Assembly: GCA_027257055.1 (NCBI GenBank)
Contig: JAPVLO010000161.1
Span: 4,108,501 to 4,172,500 of the forward strand
DNA length: 64,000 nt
Direction of reading: 5' to 3'
Source: Cephalopachus bancanus
Lineage: Eukaryota; Chordata; Mammalia; Primates; Tarsiidae
Positions within the stretch are counted from its first letter, which is position 1. Each line of letters opens with the position of its first letter. Under the pieces are notes generated by a model. The model had not been told where the DNA came from. It searched no databases and saw only the letters and a list, made by a program, of their open reading frames with translations. The position numbers and the translations under genes are program-made. This document shows positions 23,491 to 34,529 of the stretch, piece by piece.

Positions 23491-24135
23491 AGCCTTGGTG
23501 TGCACACATGGGCACACATGAGCTTGCAGTCTGCTCCTGTCCTCTCTTCCATATTTCCATCATCCTTCCTTCCTTTTTCCATCACCAGGCAATGGCAAAA
23601 GGAAGGAAGAAAGCTCAAGTGATTTAAAGACCCAAAAGATGAATCTATCATGGACTAACGTATCCCCTCCAAATCTCAGTCAGATAACCCAGAATGTCAC
23701 CCAAGAGGTCTAGGTAGCCAGGCAGGAGGAAGCCTGTCACAGACAGGAGGGAAGACACAGCCACCCAGGCTTTGCTTTATGACTGTGTGATGTCAGTCGC
23801 TGTCCACTTTGCTTATTTGTTGGGGTTGGCAGTGAAGTACTGATTTTCCTTATCTGTCACTACCCACAGGGCATGGGACTCAGGGTAAAACTGGGTGATA
23901 CTGCACCAAAGTCTAATAGTGTGAACATCTAGGGAGCTGTCCAGTTGTGCCCTCTCACCAGGTGTTCTCTCACCAGGGCCGAGACGCTGAGATGGAGTGA
24001 GGGGAGGGCCGTGTAGAAAGGAGTGACCCTGAGGCCCCCGTGCTCAGGGGGTTCTAAGTAATCAAGGGCTCGCTCTCCTTTCTATTAGGGCCTGAGGGAA
24101 ATTAAGCCAGGCTTTAATAGCCATCTGCTGGTAGG
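23491..24135. other. No recognisable feature
   Basis: Non-repetitive intron. Confidence 0.45.
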
Positions 24136-24458
24136 AAAAAAAAAGGCAGCTGGGCTCGGTGGCTCAGCCTGTAATCCCGCACCTTGGGAGGCTGAGGTGA
24201 ATGGATTGCCTGAGCCCGCAGGTTCGAGACCCGCCTGGGCAACTTGGTGAGACCTCATCGCTACAATAAATCAAAAAATTAGCCGGGTGTGGTAGTGTGC
24301 GCCAGTAGTTCCAGCTACTTGTAAGGCTGAGGCGGAAGGATCACTGGAGCCCAGCAGGTCGAGGCTGCAGTGGCCGGCAGCGGCCACTGCACTCCAGTCT
24401 GGGCGACAGAGTGAAACTCTAACTAAAAAAAAAAAAAAAAAAAAGAAAAAAAAAGGCA
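24136..24458 (+). mobile_element. Alu (window-specific subfamily), sense, with TSD
   Basis: Alu at 24149-24445, flanked by (A)9GGCA on both sides. Its box reads GCAGGTTCGAGACCCGC. The A-tail is long. Confidence 0.95.
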
Positions 24459-24511
24459 TAAAGAAGAATGAAGAAAAAATGGTGGTTTCATTCATAAGCT
24501 CCGTTCATCAT

Positions 24512-25022
24512 GCTAGAACACCATTCTCAAACATTTTGGTTTTAGTACCATTTTGCAATCTTAAAAATGATGGAAAACCCCAAATAACATCTGTCTGTGT
24601 GTGCTCTGTTTATCAATTTTATTAGAAGTCAAAATGGAAAACTTTAAAAATATATATTAAATTATTTAAAAGCAGCAAAAATAAACCCACTGCAGGTTAA
24701 CATAAATAATATGTTTTTCTGAAAGATAACTATATTTTAAAAAAAAATTAGGACAGCAGCATTGTTTTTCCTCATTGCAAATCTCTTGATGTCCGTCCTA
24801 GTAGATGACAGAGTCTCATATCCACTTCATGTATTCCAATATTCATCAGAGCAATGGCATCATCCCGTGTAGCGTCTCTGGAATACTCCACTGAATAGTC
24901 ACAAGAGGATGAAAATGAAAAAGGCAAATGACATTCTAGCATGACTGTGAAAATCATTTTGACCTTGTGGAGCCCTAAGAAGGTCTCAGGATTCCCAGGG
25001 GTCTTATGGGTCATACTGTGAA
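24512..25022. mobile_element. Non-autonomous hAT-like DNA transposon
   Basis: Long match to an old element with 'CAAACATTTTGGTTTTAGTACC', 'AATAAACCCACTGCAGGTTAAC', 'TGAAAGATAACTATATTTTA', 'GCATTGTTTTTCCTCATTGC' and 'TTTTGACCTTGTGGAGCCC'. I know this consensus as a mammalian DNA transposon but cannot give its name with confidence. Confidence 0.65.
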
Positions 25023-25239
25023 AACTGCAGCAGAAGAGCTTAACACACTATTACTTCTTTGGTCTCTAGCCTTTATAAAACCCGACTCCACGTATTTTAC
25101 TTGCCCTTAGAGACTTAATGTTTTCTTCTCCTCTCTTTTTAAATTGCTGATAATTTTTTGGTGTTTTCATTGGAAGAAGAAGTGATAGTCTAACGGATGC
25201 CTGAGAAGGTTCTAGAATTGACTGACTGGCTTTCAGGAT

Positions 25240-25345
25240 TCTTGGGTCTGAGCCCAGACCCCAAGAGCTACTATGTTATTGCAGGCAGATACTTCTCTTT
25301 TCTGCACCTTATTTTTCCAGTTTATGGAATAAATGAGTTCGGCAA
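25240..25345 (+). repeat. MIR SINE fragment, sense
   Basis: 'GGGTCTGAGCCCAGACCCCA', 'AGCTACTATGTTATTGCAGG' and 'TTTTCCAGTTTATGGAATAA' fit the MIR core loosely. Confidence 0.55.
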
Positions 25346-25413
25346 TCTCCAACACCCTGACAGTCTGTGTTTCTCTGAGATTTAAACTAAAGAGACTAGA
25401 TATGTTTTCCATC

Positions 25414-26112
25414 TGTTGTAGGCTAAATTGTGTCCTCCAAAAATTTGCATATTGAAATTTAATATGCGGTCGGGGCTTGGTGGCTCAGCCTGTAATCCCA
25501 GCACTTTGGGAGGCCGAGGTTGAGTGGATTGCCTGAGCCCACGGGTTTGAGACCCGCCTGGGCAACTTGGTGAGACCTTATCTCTACAATAAATCAAAAA
25601 AATTAGCCAGGCGTGGTAGCGCACGCCTGTAGTTCCAGCTACTTGGAAGGCTGAGGTGGAAGGATCGCCGGAGCCCAGCAGGTCGAGGCTGCGGTGGCCG
25701 GGAGTGGCCATTGCACTCCAGTCTGGGTGACAGTGAGACTCCAACTCAAAAAAAAAGAAATTTAATATGCAAAAATCTCCAGTACCTCCAAATGTGACTC
25801 TATTTGGAGATAGGGTGTTTAAGGAATTAAGCTAAAATAAGGTCATTAGGGTGAATCCTAATTCAATACGACCGGTGTCCTTATTAGAAAAGGAGATTAG
25901 GACACACAGATATACACAGAAGGAAGACCATGTGAAGACACAAGTAGAAGACGGCCATCTACAAGCACGGGAGAGAGACCTCAGATGAAACCAACTCTGT
26001 GGACACCTTGGTCTTAGCCTTCCAGCCTCCAGAATTGTAAGAAAGTAAATTTCTGTTGCTTAAACCACCAGTCCATGGTACTTTGCTATGGCCGCACTAG
26101 CAAACGAATACA
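25414..26112 (+). mobile_element. MaLR LTR, sense, split by an Alu
   Basis: Starts TGTTGTAGGCTAAATTGTGTCC and, after the Alu, continues 'CTCCAGTACCTCCAAATGTGA', 'GACCGGTGTCCTTATTAG', 'CCATGTGAAGACACAAG', 'GACGGCCATCTACAAGC', 'CCTTCCAGCCTCCAGAATTG', ending GCAAACGAATACA. The Alu sits about 40 bp inside the LTR. Confidence 0.85.
25454..25770 (+). mobile_element. Alu inside the MaLR LTR, sense, with TSD
   Basis: Alu at 25468-25756 between two copies of GAAATTTAATATGC, which is LTR sequence. It has the GGGAGTGGCC right-arm type. Confidence 0.96.
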
Positions 26113-27157
26113 TCATTTATTGTTATGTTCCCTAAGCCTGAGTCCAGGCATCTTCAACAGACTGTTGCATTGAACTCAGGCTTATCTCTTTGTTTTCAAG
26201 ATAATACCTCTGGAAGAGAGTGAATGACCACCATTTAGGGACATAAGCTAAAGATTCTTCTGAAAAAAATACACCATCTGGACAACTCAGAGGACCTGTG
26301 TACTAAATGTGGCTGTGCTGTTTATTTGCTTTGGCTGCTATCCAAAGAGAAAGGAAGTGAGAAATAATGAGCACTTTCAGGGTAGAATGGATCTACCTTT
26401 GTTTAAAGATAAATCAGGAAATGAAATCTGGTCTCCAGCATCTGCGGAGTCTTAGGCTAAGCCATAGCCTAGAACTGACAGTTTCAGGTGGTGGAATGTT
26501 CCTTTGACTTTCTCTAGGAGCCAGAGCTGAGTGGGTCTGTATGCACAGGGACCAGTGCTCCAGAAACCTCAGGGCTTTCTGAATTAGCACAGATAAGGAA
26601 GAAGTTCTGTTGTCCATGGATGAACTTCCAATTTCCCTGTGACCTTGAGGCAAAGGAACATGAATGAATAAAACCTCAGACTCAGTTTTCCCCAAAGTGT
26701 TTTCCTTGGAATGCAGTTTTATCAGCTGTCATAAGTCTTCTGCAAAAAGTGAAAGAGGTTGTATGTACAAACACATTCAGAAGCCTGTGACTTAAACAGG
26801 GTTAAATGCAATTCACCACTGAGTGCAGCATGCTTCCCTGCATCTTCACAGAGCTGTGTGTGTTATAGGTACAAAAAGAGGAGTGTTTCCCAAACTAGTG
26901 CTTTCAGAGGGTCAGCGTGTTGCACTCAGTTATCCACACTATATAGACAATCTCTCCAGATGGCCCCCAGGGCTCATCGTGGCTGCTCTGAGTAGGTGGC
27001 CACAAGGCAAATGGTCAGAGGAGCAAAAACAACTGGGAACCACCAGTGTAGACATAATCATGACCTCCTCTTCCTCCTTCTTAGCTGTCAAAGAATCATA
27101 AGACCTTTCCAGTAGATAATAGATAATAAAACTTACCACATCCACAGTTAAAAAACA
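26113..27157. other. No recognisable feature
   Basis: Non-repetitive intron. Confidence 0.45.
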
Positions 27158-27456
27158 GCCGAGCTCGGTGGCTCAGCCTGTAATCCCGCGCCTTTGGGAG
27201 GCTGAGGTGAGTGGATTGCCTGAGCCCGCGGGTTCGAGACCCACCTGGGCAGCGAGACCTCATCTCTACAATCAATCAAAAAATTAGCCAGGCGTGGTAG
27301 CGCATGCCTGTAATTCTGGCTACCCGGAAGGCTGAGGTGGAAGGATGGCCAGAGCCCAGCAGGTCGAGGCTGCGGTGGCCGGGAGCGGCCACTGCACTCC
27401 AGTCTGGGTGACCCAGTGAGACTCCAACTCAGAAAACACAAACAAACAAAAACCAA
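27158..27456 (+). mobile_element. Alu (deletion subfamily), sense
   Basis: Starts GCCGAGCTCGG and has the CTGGGCAGCGAGACC deletion, 'AATTCTGGCTAC' and a perfect right-arm hairpin GTGGCCGGGAGCGGCCAC at 27375-27392. The tail is degenerate (AAACAAACAAAAACC). I could not find a convincing TSD. Confidence 0.93.
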
Positions 27457-27614
27457 ACCATTGTAATGCTCTAACTTCAATAACAAGGGAAAGAAAAGAA
27501 AGGTAATATACAAGGATGTGTACATTACAATGCTCTGAGGCAGCTGTCAGCTAGCAAGAACACCCGCATAGACTTCCATGTCCCTTCTGGGGCAGAGCCA
27601 GCCTCTGAGGACTC

Positions 27615-27868
27615 CAACAGTGTTTCTCTAACTATCCATGGCCTGTGTTCATATCAAGAGTTACAGGCTGCAAATTGGTTCTTGGAGGGGGGGTAAAAAA
27701 AATATTATCCTTTTTATGTGTAAATCACAGGTATAATAGCAGATATATAGTATATCTATAGTATTAAATTTTAACAGTGGGAACATGGGGGTTGTCGGGG
27801 GAAAATGGCTAAAAATTATCTGTAGGGGGTGATAATGGAAAAAAGGTTGAGAAACAGTTATGTATAGT
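27615..27868. mobile_element. hAT MITE with terminal inverted repeats
   Basis: Begins ACAGTGTTTCTCTAAC and ends GGTTGAGAAACAGTTA, an inverted pair of hAT type. The interior has GGAGGGGGGGTAAAAAA and GGGGGTGATAATGG. Confidence 0.75.
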
Positions 27869-29393
27869 GAGGGACCACATCTTTTCTTATTTTTAATCTA
27901 TCATGGTCTCGTTCTTATATAAAACACAATAAGGATGAGTTACTAGAAAAAGAAAATAGAAAAAAAAAAGAGACAAACATAAGCCCCAAGTTTTTATTGT
28001 TAGATTCAACCAACATAAAATTGCTCTGTTGAATTCTTATGAGTGCTTTTAACAATTACGCACAATTTGCATGTCAACCTTTTTGCAGACTGTTTGTATT
28101 CTGTGGGCCACACTTCAGGTGGCCTCAGTCTTGAGGTGCAGAAGAGATAGAAGCAAGGCCTTGGAGAAGGGTCTGGAAGGACCAGCAGGAGTTGGCTGGT
28201 GGAGAAGAAGAGAGGAGAGCTCCAAACAGGGCAGGGGAACCAAATGGGAAAGTGCATGGCAGCTGTGAAGTGGCAAGTGTGAGTTATGGTTCTAGTAGAG
28301 AGTAAAATAGACTGAGGAGGCAGGGGGCCAGGCAGAAAGGCAGATGGAGCTGCCCAGGCAGGAACTAGACCCACAGTCCTTCAGGCTATAGTCATACCAT
28401 GTTCTAGCCAAGTGGCTCAGTGCTTTGAGGTCAGTGGCCGCTTTGAGAATCTGATGGCATGCATCTATAGATCCTTTCCCTGAAGACAGTATAAACCAGG
28501 ACATTGTATGACATTCTTGGGAGCTGGTTTCAGCATTCCCTAGAGCCTATCCAAAGTCTCCATGTTCAAAATCCATGTAAACAGTTGAGCTGATAAACTC
28601 TTCTTGTATACTCATTCCTTCAGGTAGCGTGACTATGTACAGATGCCATCATTATCAGATCTAGCAGATAGACACAGACACTCACTGCCCAGAGGATGTT
28701 GGCCTGGGTTTCAGACACCCAGGGGCAATGCGGAGATGAAAACCAAATTCTTCCCTTGGCAGAGTTCCCATGCCGGAGAAGTCAAGGATAAACCCAGGAC
28801 ATCCAGGGAGGATGAAGATCTTGCTGTTCCCCTAACACACCTAAAAGGTCCCCATGCGGTGCACCCCTCCTGCTTTTCTTGGCTTCTTCTTGTCAGGCTG
28901 ACTCTGCATTTCAATCTCTTTCATGGACCCTCATAAGCTTCACTGGGTGAACTATGGTGGCCAAGGACACTCAGAACCAGAATTTCATTGAGGCTTGTTA
29001 GGATTGGTACATATTTAGTGGACAATCTCATCAGTGTGTGTATGGAATGTAAAAATGAGCCAGCAAGTGGAAACATACCCAGAGAGGCAGCTGGTATAAT
29101 TGGCCCTCACAAACACACAAGAAGTGCTCTTCTAAAAATACCAGGGCAACTCACACTGAAAGGCAGGCCAGAGACTCAACTCAGCAGGAGTTGAAAACAG
29201 CCAGGACAAAATGTTTGGATCTTCCAGTGCAATCCAGAAATTGTGGAATATGGGATTGAGGACTCCAGGGAGAGGTGCCATTTTGTATTTAAAGACCAGA
29301 AGTAAATTTGACATGAGTCACATTGTTAGATCCCTACCCAGGATGTGATGTGTTGATGCTGAGAAGGTAAACTTGGTACAGGTGCTTCAGTTC
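27869..29393. other. 1.5 kb without recognisable features
   Basis: Non-repetitive intron. Confidence 0.4.
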
Positions 29394-29830
29394 ATTTATT
29401 CATTCAGCAACTGTTCCTTGAGCACCAAGTGTGTTTCAGGCCCTTTTCTGGCACTGGGAATATAAGAGGGAACAAAACAGACATAATCCCTACCTCATGA
29501 GCAGACAATGAGCAAATAAATATGTTATCTGGAGTAAAGAGAAAGGGATTGGGAGAGGGAGAGGATATTGTTTTGAATGGAGTAGGCAGGGAATGTTCTG
29601 GGTTAAGGAAGTGTTTATGTAGTAAATCCGAATGAGGTAAGGGATAATGTGGATTTCTGGGGGAAGAATTTTCCACGTGGAAGGGACAGTAAGTGCAAAG
29701 ACCCTTCAGCAAGAACCAGCTTGGCCCAGTAGAGGAAGCATAAAGCCAGAGTGGCTGGAGAGACATCAGCAAAGGTGAGAGAGGAGTTGAGGACAGGAAG
29801 GGGAGGATGCCATCAGCCATCATTCCAATT
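29394..29830 (-). repeat. LINE-2 3' end, antisense
   Basis: Clear antisense L2: 'TTTATTCATTCAGCAACTGTT', 'GGCACTGGGAATATAAGAGGG', 'AACAAAACAGACATAATCCC', then 'TTTCTGGGGGAAGAATTTTCC', 'AGTAAGTGCAAAGACCC' and 'AGCCAGAGTGGCTGGAGAG'. Confidence 0.88.
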
Positions 29831-29879
29831 TTGGTGAGGAGGGTGGGAACCGTGGGGTTTTAAGCAGACATACATTCTG

Positions 29880-30269
29880 GTGGTTAATTTACATGTCAAC
29901 TTGACTGATCGCCAGGTGCCCAGATTAAGCATTCATTCTGGGCGTGTCTGTGAGGATGTTTCCAGGTGAGAGTAACTTCCAAATCTGTAGACTCAGTAAA
30001 ACAGATTGCAGTCCCCAGTGTGAATAGGCCTCATCCAATCTTTTGAGGGCCTGAATAGGACACAAAAGAAGGAAGGAGGTTCATCCCTTTTCTCCTGCCT
30101 GTCTGCCTGTTGAGCTGGAACATCTCATCTCACCATCTGTCCTCGGACAGGGATTTACACCATCGACTCCCTTGGTTCCTAGGTCTTCAAACTTGGACTG
30201 AATTACACCACTTGCTTTTCTGGGTCTTTAGCTTGCAGATGGCTGTTTGTGGGACTTCTCAGCCTTTAT

Positions 30270-30325
<56 letters not shown>

Positions 30326-30379
30326 CACACACAATCACACAATTGGTTCTATTTCTTTGGAAAACCCTGACCAATACAG
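29880..30379 (+). mobile_element. ERVL-type LTR (MLT2-like), sense
   Basis: 'GTTAATTTACATGTCAACTTG', 'CATTCATTCTGGGCGTGTCTG', 'GTGAATAGGCCTCATCCAATC' and 'GAAAACCCTGACCAATACAG' fit an MLT2-class LTR from start to end. A (CA)n tract interrupts the region just before the 3' end. Confidence 0.75.
30275..30320. repeat. (AC)23 microsatellite
   Basis: Forty-six uninterrupted bases of AC, followed by short degenerate CA runs, inside the LTR. Confidence 0.98.
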
Positions 30380-30607
30380 ACATAGTTTGATCTGTGTTCT
30401 CAAAGGAGACCTCCTTGGCTTTGACTCAGACAGGAAAGTGGAGGTAGTCGAAGCTGGTTGCAAACTTTAAGGAAGAGAAGAATTAACCAGCATCCACTCT
30501 AAGACTCTGAGGGCCTGAGGTATCTCTAACACCCTTTGCAGAAAGCCAAAAGCCATGCCGAATGACTTTAAAGAATTCTTTAAAGGATCTGAAGATATTT
30601 AGTCTAA

Positions 30608-30917
30608 AGAGAGAAAGAAGCCGGGCTCCGTGGCTCAGCCTGTAATCCTGTGCTTTGGGAGGCTGTGGTGAGTGAATTGCCTGAGCCCGCAGGTTCGTGA
30701 CCTGCCTGGGCAACTTGGCGAGACCCCCATCTCCACAATAAATCAAAAATTAGCCAGGTGTGGCAGCGCGTGCCTGTAGTTCCAGCTACTTGGAAGGCTG
30801 AGGTGGAAGGATCGCCAGACCCAGCAGGTCGAGGCTGCGGTGGCCGGGAGTGTGCCACTGCACTCCAGTCTGGGTGACAGAGTGAGCCTGCAACTCAAAA
30901 AAAGAGAGAGAGAAAGA
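30608..30917 (+). mobile_element. Alu (window-specific subfamily), sense, with TSD
   Basis: Alu from 30620 to about 30906 between two copies of AGAGAGAAAGA. Its box reads GCAGGTTCGTGACCTGC, in which the paired changes keep the hairpin. Right arm of the GTGTGCC type. Confidence 0.93.
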
Positions 30918-31119
30918 GAAAAGACTGGGGCTGAGAGCCCTTTCTTCAGATTCTAAAGTGATGTTCTTACAAGGACCACTAAGGCTCAAGATAAGGAAGA
31001 GTCTCATGTCTATCCAAGCTCACCTACCACGGAGCAGGTTTCTTCTGGGACTGTGAGTTCCTGTCACTGGAAATGAGGCCCCAGGGGACCACCTGTCAGG
31101 GTGCTGGGGGCACGAGAAG

Positions 31120-31275
31120 CTGCCCTAATTCAGGGTATTCATGTGATCATTCTCTCTTATGATATGGATGAGCTCCTGCTATGTGCTAAGCACTTGCTGG
31201 GTGCTGCGATTCAAATACTGACAAAGATCCAGGCCCAACCCTCAAAGAGAGGAGACGACAGTCGGTGTTTTACGG
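31120..31275 (-). repeat. Probable LINE-2 3' end, antisense
   Basis: 'GAGCTCCTGCTATGTGCTAAG', 'CACTTGCTGGGTGCTGCGATT' and 'GACAAAGATCCAGGCCCAACC' follow the antisense L2 tail. A similar scrap with AGTGAACAAAACAGACACAG lies at about 31660-31715. Confidence 0.6.
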
Positions 31276-31809
31276 GTGAGAGTGTCCATAAGGGGTTTCC
31301 GTTCAGGCTTGGGGTATGTAGAGTGATATCTGTGACCAAGCTGGAGAGCACGAGTACCATTAGCCAAGCTAAATGCTTCTGTGGGTCTGTGTGTGGTGAG
31401 ACTGAGGGTGAGGAAACAGCCTGGCACCTTCCTAGACACTCAGAATATGGCCAGAGTAGCCAGCAAGAAGGATTAGGGGGGACTTGTATTCGCTTTCTCA
31501 GAGCTGGGATCATGGCGATGGTTTTGAAGGGGGAACCTGTCTTTATTATAAACTGTGATATTTTGCTTATTGTGCATTTTTTGGCATTATTTTTTGGTTA
31601 TTAACTATTGCATCAAATGTTGTTTTTCTTCATTCCTGAGGGGCTCTTAAATGTTCACAGAGAATGGTACAGGGAAGGTAGCAGTGAACAAAACAGACAC
31701 AGTTCTTGCCATTCCCACTTGCTCACCTCAGGCTTAGCCCTGCTCTGGGTTGTGGAAGCTTCCCAATGTGGGATATTCTGGTGCAGTGTACAGATTTTGC
31801 ATCCTACGA

Positions 31810-31900
31810 TCATAGGAAAGAGCCTTCAAATCACAGCCTGCCTATCCCAGCTCTCTACAGAGGGGCAAACTGAGGCTAGACAATTTGCCCTGCAGGCCAG
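31810..31900 (-). repeat. MIR SINE fragment, antisense
   Basis: 'AGAGGGGCAAACTGAGGCTAG' and 'ACAATTTGCCCTGCAGGCCAG' match antisense MIR. Confidence 0.65.
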
Positions 31901-33010
31901 AATAGCCCTCCAGTTGGCTGATGCATTTGGGGAAGGAGTTCCCCAGCATCCCTCTGAATCAGGGGTAAAGTTCTTTCACAAGGCAGCAGGTGGTAAAGGG
32001 GAATGTGGCTGAGGAAACGAACGTGGCTGTCGGTATTTACTGCCTCATTCTCTATTTATTTAGGGGGGTTGGTTGTTCTCTCTGCTAATCTTCATATGAC
32101 CTGCTTCATTGCCCTCCGGAGGCCCCAAGAGGATTCTTGCATTTGCTGGGTTGAATTTGTTCTCCAAGTTCTGTTTCTGGTTGCTCATTACTCGCTCACT
32201 TTCAAATACCACCAGAGGGAAAGTGAGTCATCTTAGAGCCAAGCCTCTAGCTCATTCTTACCAGCTGATGGCAAATCCAGAGCGTAATTGACATTTGCAG
32301 GTAAAGACCAAAGGAACAAGCCCATTTTTTGCTTTCCATTTGAAGCCATGTGCTCAGCTACATCATGAACTGGGAAAGCAGCCAGCCCTGGGCGAGGTGG
32401 AGACAGAGGGGAAGGAGCTTATGTGTAGGGCCAGCGCCCACATCCCTTAGAGGTTCTTTCCCTCCCCTGTCTGGGTTTGAGATTGCAAGGTACCTGCTCA
32501 AGTCCTAGAAACCACTCCAGTCCTAGTGCCCACCTCAAGTCCTAGTTCTTCCCAGGGTTGTGCTCTCGGGAGTTGCCACATGCCTTCCCAACTCCCTTCA
32601 GGGTTTCTGCATTTTAAGAGATTCCTTGGAGAAAGAGGACAAGCTCCATCTGGGATGTGATGACTTGGACAACCTTCAGGCCTTGGCAAGGGCAGCTGCT
32701 AGGCCAGAGCAGTCTTCTCAGACCCCCATTCTCTCCAAAAACCCTCAAGGCACCAGGCCCTGCAGTTACATCTTCCTCCTCAGACCTCTGGCCTAGGCCA
32801 ACTTATCCCTTTGGCTGTAGTTGGCTCATTTGTACCTCATTACATTTTATAGGTCACTCACACTTCTTCTTTTATCCTGGGTGACTCACCCCTTTCATGC
32901 TTTGTCTGGAGGACATAGTCATCAGGGATTAGGCCAAGGCCAGAATTAATTGTCTTCAGCCTCCAGTGCTCAATGACTGTTTATAAGCAAGTAGCACTGT
33001 TTCATCGAGT
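31901..33010. other. No recognisable feature
   Basis: Non-repetitive intron. Confidence 0.45.
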
Positions 33011-33011
33011 T

Positions 33012-33215
33012 CTTCTTTCTCCTCCAGATGCTACTCATTAGCTATGCAGTAAAGTTCCTTAACTTCTCATAGCTTTGGTTTTTCATTTGTAAATAAAAAC
33101 CATGAAACCAACTTCAAAGAATAATTGTGAAAATTGAATGAAATAATATATAAAGTTCCCAGTTCGGGGCCTTATAGATGCTCAAAATACTATCAGTGTC
33201 ATTGCAACAATTATT
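33012..33215 (+). repeat. MIR SINE, sense
   Basis: 'TTAGCTATGCAGTAAAGTTCC', 'TTTTTCATTTGTAAATAAAAA', 'GAATAATTGTGAAAATTGAATG' shortened to the MIR core, and 'TATAAAGTTCCCAGTTCGGGG'. Confidence 0.7.
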
Positions 33216-33407
33216 TTTAAGATGAATTGTAATGTCCATGGTAATGAAGAGTGTCCTTAAAGTCACCTGTTGTTGGTGTAGGCCACAGGATCATAGAGTT
33301 GACTCAGGGAGTCCCTTTTATGTTCAGAGGTCAGACTCTTATGAGACTCCAGACCCCACTTCTTAATATTTTGATATTCAGCAAATCCTCCAATGTCTGA
33401 GACATCA

Positions 33408-34033
33408 TTTAAAAATTTTTTTTTTAATTTTAAAGATGTGAGTTACAATTCAGGGTTAGGTGTACAAACGTTGATTATGCAGGTACGCTTTTGTTGATGA
33501 GGTGTGTCCCTCCCTCTCCTGGCAGTTTCTCTCAACTGCCAATCCCACCCCCGCCCCCGGCAGTTTCCCACTGCTGTCAATCCCTTTCTTATAGTATTAT
33601 GATAATTGCTCAAGGTCCACCTATGAGTGAGAACATGTGGTACTCTGCTCTTTGTTTCTGTGATAGATCACTGAGTATGATCGACTCTAAATCCATCCAA
33701 GTTGCTGCAAAGTCCATATGTTTGTCCTTCTTTAAGGCTGCATAATATTCCATTGTGTATACGTACCACATTTTTTTTATCCAGTCCAGCTTCGATGGGC
33801 AGCATGGTTGGTTCCATGTTTTTGCTATTGTGAATAGAGCTGCAACAAACATACATGTGCAGGTATCTTTTTTGTAGAATAATTTGAGTTCCTCTGGGTA
33901 TATTTCCAATAGAAGAATTGCTGGGTCATATGGAAGGTCAATTTCTAGTTCTTTCAGAAATCACCACACTGTCTTCCAGAGAGGTTGCCCTAGTTTGCAT
34001 TCCCACCAGCAGTGTAGAAGCGTTCCTTTTTGA
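33408..34033 (-). mobile_element. LINE-1 3' end, antisense (end of ORF2 plus 3' UTR)
   Basis: On the minus strand this contains the last part of L1 ORF2. A frame at 33909-33610 ends HMFSLIGGP after 'WYVYTMEYYAAL' and 'TWMDLESIILSDLSQ', the normal ORF2 C-terminus. An overlapping frame holds 'NSKNMEPTMLPIEAGLDKKN', so the ORF is broken by at least one frameshift. The 3' UTR follows to the left and the element is 5' truncated on the right. It is a dead copy. Confidence 0.9.
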
Positions 34034-34529
34034 GACATCATTTTGTGCTGGGATTCTGTTTTGTCCCATCGAAGCTGCTGCTGAAATTGCCCCAAAAGAG
34101 GCAGCAGGGGAGTTTCCACAAGAAAAGATTCCAAATTGTCCTGAGATGGGGCTGGTTGGGATTCCACAGAAAAAAAGCACTGAACGCCAGGATGCTGAGT
34201 CAGTGGAGGTGGCCGGGGGATCAGGGAGTAGGGGTTTTTACGTACAGGGACCTGCAGCAACCCTCACAATGGACAGAGAGAAAATAGGTATGCTACTCAG
34301 GTATGTCCACAGCAAGGAGGTCAGGGTATGGAGTCTATATGAGGGTCTAAGGAATTGTCTCAGGACCAGAGCCAGTTTCTTTCAGTGTTTTGAGCAACAG
34401 CCTAAATACCTTGATCAGTGCTTGAGAATGTTCAAGGCCCTGGTTTGGGATCAAACTTGCTGGGAAAAACCTGCAGTTGGCTGAGTCGCAGAGAAGGCAA
34501 GGCTCTGTGATTTGCAGTCAGGATGAAGG
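34034..34529. other. No recognisable feature
   Basis: Non-repetitive. An open frame of 188 codons runs from L1 sequence into this stretch and is a chance read-through. Confidence 0.45.

Noticed and set aside
30110..30470. Open frames with runs of His-Thr
   Set aside because: They are translations of the (CA)n microsatellite inside an LTR.
31101..31604. 167-codon open frame on +
   Set aside because: Starts in antisense L2-like sequence, resembles no protein and overlaps a 100-codon frame on the other strand. Not a gene.
33918..34484. 188-codon open frame on +
   Set aside because: The longest frame in the window, but its first third is antisense L1 sequence and the rest has no similarity, no splice context and ordinary composition. 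It is chance read-through.
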